In this document: piece by piece, positions 58,521 to 64,000 of the stretch
Layout of the letters: the number at the start of each line of letters is the position of its first letter
Numbering within the stretch: the stretch's first letter is position 1
DNA from: Sulfuritalea sp.
GTDB taxonomy: Bacteria; Pseudomonadota; Gammaproteobacteria; Burkholderiales; Rhodocyclaceae
NCBI GenBank assembly: GCA_030247575.1
Contig: JAOTRV010000003.1
Coordinates: 62,001-126,000 of the forward strand
Reading direction: 5' to 3'
Length of the DNA stretch: 64,000 bases
Notes under the pieces: model-generated
What the model was told of the DNA's origin: nothing
The model's database searches: none
The model's input: the letters and a program-made list of their open reading frames with translations, nothing else
Translations under genes and position numbers: made by a program

Positions 58521-60413
58521 TCAAGTCTTGACGATATGGATCGGAATGTCGCGTCGCGGCACGTGCTGAATGGCGTCCGGCGCGCAGGGCTGGACGCACA
58601 GGCCGCAGCCGGTGCAGGCCTGGTTGTCGATATTGACAAAGGCCAGCTCGACTTCCTTGCCGGAGGGTTTGATCACCTTCTCGCGGCTCGTGACGTGGAT
58701 CGCCGGGCAGCCGACTTCGAGACAGTTGCCGCAGCCCGTGCACTTGTCTTCCTCGACCAGATAGGGACGGAAGGGCTTGAAGTCGTCGATCAGCACGCAG
58801 GGCCGGCGCGCGATGATCACCGAAGGGCCCTCGATCTTGATTTCGTCGCGGATGGTCTTGAACAGCACCGGCAGTTCGTAGGGGTCCACCACCTTGATCC
58901 GCTCGTTGGGCACGCCGAGCGCCTCGACTACCTTGGCCAGGTCGACGCGCGGCGCCTCCTTGCCGTGGATGTCCTTGCCCGAGGCGGGTGTCGCCTGGCC
59001 GCCGGTCATGCCCGTGGTGTTGTTGTCGAGCAGCAGGACGGTGACATTGCCCTTGTTGTAGGTGATGTCGAGCAGGCCCTGCATGCCCATGTGCATGAAG
59101 GTGGAATCGCCGATCACGGCCAGGATGCGCTTGTTCTTGTCGGCCGCGCCGCGACCCTTGTCCATGCCGAGCGCGACGCCCATCGTGGCGCCCATGCAGA
59201 TCGTGGTATCCAGCGCATTCCACGGATGGCCGGCGCCGAGGGTGTAGCAGCCGATGTCGCCGGAGACGATGATGTTCTTGATCTGCGACAGCGTGTAGTA
59301 GATGCCCATGTGCGGGCACGATGCGCACAGCGTCGGCGGCCGCGGGAAGACTTTCAGCGGCGCCGCGGCGGGCGGCGGCGGCGGCACTTCCCTGCCGAGC
59401 AGTCGATTCACCGCCGGCAGCAGCACTTGCGGCGACAGCTCGCCCATCTTCGGCAGCACGTCCTTGCCATGGCAGGCGATGCCGGCCGCCCTGACTTCCG
59501 TTTCGAGCAGTTGCTCGGTTTCCTCGACCACCACCAGCGTGTCGCACATCGCCGCCAGCGCGCGCATCTTTTCCGGCGGCCAGGGGTGGGACATGCCCAG
59601 CTTCAGCACCGGCGCATTCGGGAAGGCTTCCTTGACATGCATGTAGGCAGGGCCCGAGGCGACGAAGCCGACGCTGCGGTCGCTGCCCGGCTCCAGCACG
59701 TTGAGCGGCGATGCCTCGGACACGCCGCGCAGGGTTTCGTCGCGCTGGAACAGGCTGGGGATGCGCATCCTGGCGTGGGCCGGCACCATCACCCAGCGCT
59801 CGGGGTTCTTGACGAAGCCGGCGGGCTCGTGCGCCTCGCGCTCGCCGACGACGACCAGCCCCTTGACGTGGCAGATGCGCGTGGTGAGGCGCAGCAGCAC
59901 CGGCGTTTCGTATTGCTCGGAGAGGCCGAAGGCGAACTTCGTCATCTCGTAGGCTTCCTGCGAATCGGCCGGCTCCAGCACCGGCAGGTGCGCGAAGCGG
60001 CCCCAGAAGCGCGAATCCTGTTCGTTCTGCGACGAGGACAGGCCGACGTCGTCGGCCACGGCCACCACGAGGCCGCCGTAAGCGCCGGTGATGGTCATGG
60101 TCATCAGGCAGTCGCTGGCGACATTGAGGCCGACGTGCTTCATGGCGCAGAAAGACCGGGCCCCGGTCATCGACGCGCCGAGGGCGACTTCCATCGAGAC
60201 CTTCTCATTGACCGACCATTCGGCATGCAGATCGGGATAGCGCGCCAGCGACTCGATGATTTCGGTCGCCGGGGTGCCGGGATAGGCGGCGGCAACGCGC
60301 ACGCCGGATTCCCAGACGGCGCGGGCAACGGCTTCGTTGCCGGAAAGCAGAAGCCGGCTGGTTGCGGGCGGCGGTGCCAACGGATTGGTCAACTGCGGCA
60401 TGACGGCGGCCAT
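58521..60413 (-). CDS. iorA: indolepyruvate:ferredoxin oxidoreductase alpha subunit
   Basis: 630 residues. The N-terminal pyrimidine-binding domain (about 20-200, YPGTPATEIIESLA) is followed by a TPP domain (about 365-540) with the diphosphate motif GDSTFMHMGMQGLL and GDIGCYTLGAGHPWNA. At the end are two [4Fe-4S] ferredoxin motifs, CTGCGNCLEVGCP and CTGCGLCVQPCAP. The oxygen-sensitive chemistry feeds ferredoxin; in relatives such as Aromatoleum/Azoarcus it handles phenylpyruvate during anaerobic aromatic amino-acid use. I start at 60413 (MAAVMPQLTN); an upstream in-frame start adds 17 residues. Confidence 0.95.
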   Translation of the reverse strand: MAAVMPQLTNPLAPPPATSRLLLSGNEAVARAVWESGVRVAAAYPGTPATEIIESLARYPDLHAEWSVNEKVSMEVALGASMTGARSFCAMKHVGLNVASDCLMTMTITGAYGGLVVAVADDVGLSSSQNEQDSRFWGRFAHLPVLEPADSQEAYEMTKFAFGLSEQYETPVLLRLTTRICHVKGLVVVGEREAHEPAGFVKNPERWVMVPAHARMRIPSLFQRDETLRGVSEASPLNVLEPGSDRSVGFVASGPAYMHVKEAFPNAPVLKLGMSHPWPPEKMRALAAMCDTLVVVEETEQLLETEVRAAGIACHGKDVLPKMGELSPQVLLPAVNRLLGREVPPPPPAAAPLKVFPRPPTLCASCPHMGIYYTLSQIKNIIVSGDIGCYTLGAGHPWNALDTTICMGATMGVALGMDKGRGAADKNKRILAVIGDSTFMHMGMQGLLDITYNKGNVTVLLLDNNTTGMTGGQATPASGKDIHGKEAPRVDLAKVVEALGVPNERIKVVDPYELPVLFKTIRDEIKIEGPSVIIARRPCVLIDDFKPFRPYLVEEDKCTGCGNCLEVGCPAIHVTSREKVIKPSGKEVELAFVNIDNQACTGCGLCVQPCAPDAIQHVPRRDIPIHIVKT

Positions 60414-60609
60414 GGTGAGCTCTCGAACTAGGGGAAAAAATTGACCTGCGCCGGGAGTTCCCATCCACGCAGGTCATCGTCAATCGGATACGGTCGAATT
60501 ATCCGGATTTGAGACCCGTGCGTCCAGTACGGGTTCTCGGCCTGTCCGGCCTCAAGGCGCACCGGACGCCGGCGGACAGCCTGCGCGAAAGGCGCTGCAG
60601 GCGGCCATT

Positions 60610-60638
60610 TTGCGTTTGCCGGATTTCTGCCTTATAAT
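60610..60638 (+). promoter_or_regulatory. sigma70 promoter of the TusE-like gene
   Basis: TTGCGT (60610-60615), 17-bp spacer, perfect TATAAT (60633-60638), 51 nt upstream of the start codon. Confidence 0.8.
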
Positions 60639-60689
60639 CCGACAAAAATAGTCAAGTAATACCCCGAACCCCAACAGAGAGAACAAAAC

Positions 60690-61019
60690 ATGATCAACGT
60701 AAATGGCCGTGAGATTGAAACCGATGCCGAGGGCTACCTCGCCTCGCTGGACGACTGGAGCGAAGACGTGGCGAAAGTCCTCGCCGAGCGCGACCAGCTC
60801 GCCCTGGCCGACGAGCACTGGCAGGTGGTGCGCTGGATCCGCGACTACTACGCCGAAAACGGCACGGCGCCCAATCTGCGCGTCATGTCGAAGCTGATCG
60901 GCGGCGAGCTCGGCGAGCAGTTCGGCGACAAGAAATATCTTTTCGATCTGTTCCCCTACGGCCCGGCGAAGCAAGCCGCACGTTACGCGGGGATGCCGAA
61001 GCCTACCGGCTGCGTGTAA
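60690..61019 (+). CDS. tusE: TusE/DsrC/DsvC family sulfur relay protein
   Basis: 109 residues. The family fold is clear: DEHWQVVRWIRDYYAENGTAPNLRVMSKLIG and the flexible tail PKPTGCV with the penultimate, sulfur-carrying cysteine. The second tail cysteine needed by true DsrC of dissimilatory sulfur metabolism is absent; the equivalent position reads PAKQAARYAG. The protein therefore looks like TusE, which relays sulfur to MnmA for tRNA 2-thiouridine. No tusBCD or dsr genes are present here. A strong promoter lies upstream. Confidence 0.9.
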   Translation: MINVNGREIETDAEGYLASLDDWSEDVAKVLAERDQLALADEHWQVVRWIRDYYAENGTAPNLRVMSKLIGGELGEQFGDKKYLFDLFPYGPAKQAARYAGMPKPTGCV

Positions 61020-61040
61020 GGCGCGCTTCGGCGCCGTGCT

Positions 61041-61056
61041 GCCGGCGTCGACTGTC
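61041..61056 (+). repeat. dispersed 16-bp motif, copy E (intergenic)
   Basis: GCCGGCGTCGACTGTC, one difference from the consensus. It lies within a hairpin: CGTGC...GCCGGCG at 61035-61047 pairs with CGCCGGC...GCACG at 61058-61072, and the core is in the loop. A short TTTT follows at 61081-61084. Confidence 0.5.
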
Positions 61057-61187
61057 GCGCCGGCCCGGCACGACAGCTGATTTTCCCGAAGCGCGATTGG
61101 CGGCATAATCCGTCCTGCCCGGAACACGAACAAGAACGGGCCCCATCAACGCGGATGGACCGGTCCGACACGAACCGGCGGGGACAA

Positions 61188-63653
61188 ATGACCAGAACAA
61201 GCACTCCGGGCGCACCCGCCCTGACTGACCTGAAGCCCGTCGATGCGCAGGCCTTGTATCGCCGTTGCGATCCCACCCTGCTCGATTTCGAAACCTCCGA
61301 CCAACTGCCGCCGCTGGAAGACATTTTCGGCCAGGCGCGCGCAGTGGAAGCCGTGCGCTTCGCCATCGACATCGATCGTCCCGGCTACAACCTGTTCGTC
61401 CTCGGCGAACCGGGCAGCAGCCGTCACGACGACGTGCGTGAGCTGCTCGCGGCCAGGGCGGCGACCATGCCCGCGCCCGAGGACTATTGCTACGTCAATA
61501 ACTTCGGCAATACCCAGTCGCCGCGTGTGCTGACGTTGCCGCCGGGCCGCGGCGCCGAGTTGCGGCGCGACATGCAAAAGCTGATCGAGGAGCTGGAGCC
61601 GGCCATCTCCGCGGCCTTCGACAGCGAGGATTTCCGCAGCCATGCCGAAGCCATCCAGAACGAACTCAAGGAACGCGAAGCCGCCGCCCTGAACCAGCTC
61701 GGCGACGAATCCCGCGAGCAGGGATTCGCGCTGATACGCACACCGCAAGGTTTCGCTTTTGCGCCGCTCTCCGGCGAGGAGCCGATGACTCCGGATGTGT
61801 TTGCCGCGCTGCCCGACGAGGAGAAGCCGCGCCTCGGCCATGTCATGGAGAAGTTCGGCGAGCGCCTGCAGAAGCTGCTGCATCAGTTTCCGCGCTGGCG
61901 GCGGGAAATGCAGGGGCGGCTCAAGCAGCTCGGCCGCGACACCATGAGCCTCGCCATCGGCCACCTGATCGACGAACTGAAAGAGCGCTACACCGGGCTG
62001 GAGAACGTGCTGAGCTTTCTCGACGAAGTGCTGGCGGACATCGTCGAATACGGCGAAGGCCTGCGCGAACAGCACGGCGAAAGCGAGGGCTTCGAACTGA
62101 CCGGCGACGGCCTTTCGGTGCAGCGCTACCAGGCCAACCTGCTGGTCGATCACGGCGGCAGCAAATCGGCCCCGATCATCACCGAAGACAACCCGACCTT
62201 TCCCAATCTGGTCGGCCGCGTCGATCACCTCGCCCACATGGGCACGCTGGTGACCAATTTCACCCTGATCAAGGCCGGCGCCCTGCATCGCGCCAACGGC
62301 GGCTTCCTGATGCTCGATGCCGACAAGCTGCTGCGCCAGCCCTATGCCTGGGACGCCCTCAAGCGCACGCTCAAGGCCGGCGAGGTTCGCATCGAGTCGC
62401 TGGAGCGGACACTGGGTTTCGCCAGCGGCCTGCCGCTGGTGCCGGCGCCGATCAGGCTGTCGTGCAAGGTCGTGCTGTTCGGCGAGCCGATGCTCTACTA
62501 CCTGCTGAAAGAATACGATCCCGAATTCAGCGAACTGTTCCGCGTCGCCGCCGACTTCGAAACCGATGTCGAGCGCAGCGACGACAACACGCGGCGTTAT
62601 GCGCGCAGGATCGCCGACCTCTGCCGCCGCGATGGACTACGCCCGTTCGAGCGCGCCGCCGTGGCGCGCGTCATCGAGCAGTCGGCGCGTTTCGTCGGCG
62701 ATGCGCAGCGCCTGTCGACCAACACCGACCACGTGGTCAATCTGCTGCACGAGGCGGAGCATTGCGCCGTCCGCGCCGGCCGCGCCACGGTCGGCGCGGA
62801 CGATGTCGAGGCAGCGCTGGCGACCCAGATCCGGCGCCACGACCGGGTGCGCGACCGCTACCAGGAGGCGATCCTGCAGAACACCCTGCTGATCACGTCG
62901 AGCGGCGGCCATGTCGGCCAGATCAACGCCCTGGCGGTGATCGAACTCGGCGACTTCCGCTTTGCCCATCCGGTGCGCATCACGGCGACGGTGCGGGTGG
63001 GCGAGGGCGACGTCATCGACATCGAGCGCGAAACGGAAATGGGCGGCCCGATCCATTCCAAGGGCGTGATGATCCTGTCATCCTTCCTCGCCACGCGCTA
63101 TTCCAGCCAGGTGCCGCTGTCGCTTTCGGCGAGCCTGGTGTTCGAGCAGTCCTACGGCCCGGTCGAAGGCGACAGCGCGTCGCTGGCCGAGCTTTGCGCG
63201 CTGCTGTCGGCCTTGTCCGGGGCGCCGATCGACCAGTCGCTCGCCATCACCGGCTCGGTCAACCAGTTCGGCATGGTGCAGGCCATCGGCGGCGTCAATG
63301 AAAAGATCGAAGGCTTCTTCGACATCTGCCGCCTGCGCGGACTCACCGGCAAACAGGGCGTGCTGATCCCCGAAGCCAACCTGAAGAACCTGATGCTGCG
63401 TCAGGATGTGGTGGCCGCCTGCGCGGAAGGCAAGTTCCGCATCCATGCCGTGGCCAGCGTCGAGCAGGCCATCGAGCTCCTCACCGGCATCGCGGCCGGC
63501 GAACCCAATGACGACGGCGTGGTGCCGGAGGGCAGCATCAACTACCTGGTCGCGACACGGATGATGGAAATGTCGCAAGTCCGCCAGTCCTTCGCCGGCG
63601 GCGGCAAGCGCCGGCGTCGCGCCAAGGCCGAATCCGGCGGCAATCGCGACTGA
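61188..63653 (+). CDS. Lon-like ATP-dependent protease (AAA_32/LonH type)
   Basis: 821 residues. An N-terminal AAA-like region (about 25-560) is interrupted by a helical insertion, and the C-terminal Lon protease domain (about 565-790) has the catalytic Ser in EGDSASLAEL and Lys in GGVNEKIEGFF, so peptidase activity is expected. The Walker A equivalent reads GEPGSSRHDD, with Arg-His in place of Lys-Thr/Ser; family members often have Arg there, but the loss of the last glycine and the hydroxyl residue is more extreme. The start at 61188 (MTRTSTPG) is behind GGGGA; an ATG at 61155 is possible. Confidence 0.9.
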   Translation: MTRTSTPGAPALTDLKPVDAQALYRRCDPTLLDFETSDQLPPLEDIFGQARAVEAVRFAIDIDRPGYNLFVLGEPGSSRHDDVRELLAARAATMPAPEDYCYVNNFGNTQSPRVLTLPPGRGAELRRDMQKLIEELEPAISAAFDSEDFRSHAEAIQNELKEREAAALNQLGDESREQGFALIRTPQGFAFAPLSGEEPMTPDVFAALPDEEKPRLGHVMEKFGERLQKLLHQFPRWRREMQGRLKQLGRDTMSLAIGHLIDELKERYTGLENVLSFLDEVLADIVEYGEGLREQHGESEGFELTGDGLSVQRYQANLLVDHGGSKSAPIITEDNPTFPNLVGRVDHLAHMGTLVTNFTLIKAGALHRANGGFLMLDADKLLRQPYAWDALKRTLKAGEVRIESLERTLGFASGLPLVPAPIRLSCKVVLFGEPMLYYLLKEYDPEFSELFRVAADFETDVERSDDNTRRYARRIADLCRRDGLRPFERAAVARVIEQSARFVGDAQRLSTNTDHVVNLLHEAEHCAVRAGRATVGADDVEAALATQIRRHDRVRDRYQEAILQNTLLITSSGGHVGQINALAVIELGDFRFAHPVRITATVRVGEGDVIDIERETEMGGPIHSKGVMILSSFLATRYSSQVPLSLSASLVFEQSYGPVEGDSASLAELCALLSALSGAPIDQSLAITGSVNQFGMVQAIGGVNEKIEGFFDICRLRGLTGKQGVLIPEANLKNLMLRQDVVAACAEGKFRIHAVASVEQAIELLTGIAAGEPNDDGVVPEGSINYLVATRMMEMSQVRQSFAGGGKRRRRAKAESGGNRD

Positions 63654-63672
63654 CCGGCCGGCGGCCGGTCAG
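63650..63672. terminator. hairpin containing both convergent stop codons
   Basis: CTGACCGGCC, loop GGC, GGCCGGTCAG: a perfect 10-bp stem whose arms contain the TGA of the Lon-like gene and the TGA (opposite strand) of the dehydrogenase gene. No long T tract, so termination is likely inefficient or Rho-assisted. Confidence 0.5.
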
Positions 63673-64000
63673 CCTTTCATCGTCAGCACCGCGGCGCCCT
63701 GGAAGTCGCCGCGACGCAATTGCGCCAGCGCTTCGTTGGCCTGCGCCAGCGGAAAGCGGACCACTTCGCTGCGGATCGGCACGCGCGGCGCCAGTTCGAG
63801 GAATTCGAGGCCGTCGCGCCGGGTCAGGTTGGCCACCGAGCGGATGCTGCGCTCGCCCCAGAGGATGTTGTAGGGGAAGGATGGAATGTCGCTCATGTGG
63901 ATGCCGGCGCAGACCACGCAGCCGCCTTTGTCCAGATGGCGCAGCGCCGCCGGCACCAGGGGTCCGGCCGGGGCGAAGATCAGCGCGGCGTCGAGCAGGC
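63669..64000 (-). CDS. zinc-dependent alcohol dehydrogenase family protein, C-terminal fragment
   Basis: The gene enters from the right edge on the minus strand; about 110 C-terminal residues are visible. ALIFAPAGPLVPAALRHLDKGGCVVCAGIHMSDIPSFPY, with the later ILWGERSIRSVANLTRRD and a closing LAQANEALAQLRRGDFQGAAVL, is typical of MDR zinc-type alcohol dehydrogenases, the half that binds NAD and shapes the substrate pocket. The catalytic zinc ligands are outside the window. Confidence 0.85.
   Translation of the reverse strand, partial: LLDAALIFAPAGPLVPAALRHLDKGGCVVCAGIHMSDIPSFPYNILWGERSIRSVANLTRRDGLEFLELAPRVPIRSEVVRFPLAQANEALAQLRRGDFQGAAVLTMKG

Noticed and set aside
60690-61019. Call as DsrC of dissimilatory sulfur metabolism
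   Set aside because: Only the penultimate cysteine is present; the second tail cysteine required by DsrC is absent and no dsr genes are nearby.

Overview
The window is a stretch of high-GC bacterial chromosome (I estimate mid-60s percent GC) with dense, mostly complete housekeeping genes. Gene content and order suggest a betaproteobacterium near the Rhodocyclales/Sterolibacteriaceae. The pointers are yhdP-nitrilase-tldD, kdsD-kdsC-lptC-lptA, ispB-tRNA-Pro-PP0621-pilS-pilR-ampD, hemC-hemD-hemX-hemY, a phasin, a histone H1-like KAAP-repeat protein and indolepyruvate:ferredoxin oxidoreductase. I see no prophage, insertion sequence, integrase or CRISPR array.

Layout. 1-7.5 kb: a gene tail, a cyclic-nucleotide-domain GGDEF protein, then the leftward yhdP-nit-tldD operon. 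7.5-18.1 kb (rightward): glnE, argJ, a DUF4202 protein, two tandem beta-hydroxyacid-dehydrogenase paralogues coupled to a triple-PAS GGDEF-EAL protein, an FKBP and an aminotransferase. 18.1-22.6 kb (leftward): phasin with its own regulated promoter, enoyl-CoA hydratase, and the LPS genes lptA, lptC, kdsC and kdsD. 22.6-30.5 kb: a KefB-type antiporter, a large unknown membrane protein, a type IV pilin with a sigma54 promoter, an orphan histidine kinase and an adenylate cyclase. 30.5-37.2 kb: apaG, a methyltransferase, msrPQ, grxD with an IscR-like operator, a fructosamine kinase, a Ser/Thr kinase with a cyclic-nucleotide domain, and argH. 37.5-43.8 kb: ispB, tRNA-Pro, PP0621, pilS, pilR, ampD, an unexplained 741-nt intergenic region and the histone H1-like gene. 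44-50.8 kb: an aminotransferase, divergent pckG and maeB, and a PBP7-type endopeptidase. 50.9-64 kb: hemCDXY, a NUDIX hydrolase, folD-purE-hemF, iorAB, tusE, a Lon-like protease and the end of an alcohol dehydrogenase.

Connections. PilS/PilR (38.9-41.8 kb) very probably drive the sigma54 promoter of the pilin at 27.2 kb. Three cyclic-nucleotide genes (CNB-GGDEF, class III cyclase, kinase-CNB) suggest cAMP signalling that also meets c-di-GMP. hemC, hemD, hemX, hemY and hemF form much of a tetrapyrrole pathway, and pckG/maeB form a divergent phosphoenolpyruvate-pyruvate-malate node.

Most noteworthy non-genic signals: a dispersed 16-bp motif GCCAGCGTCGACTSTC (six sites with at most one difference), the 42.4-43.1 kb region with a good promoter and a perfect 11-bp inverted repeat, and well-formed operators at the phasin and grxD promoters.
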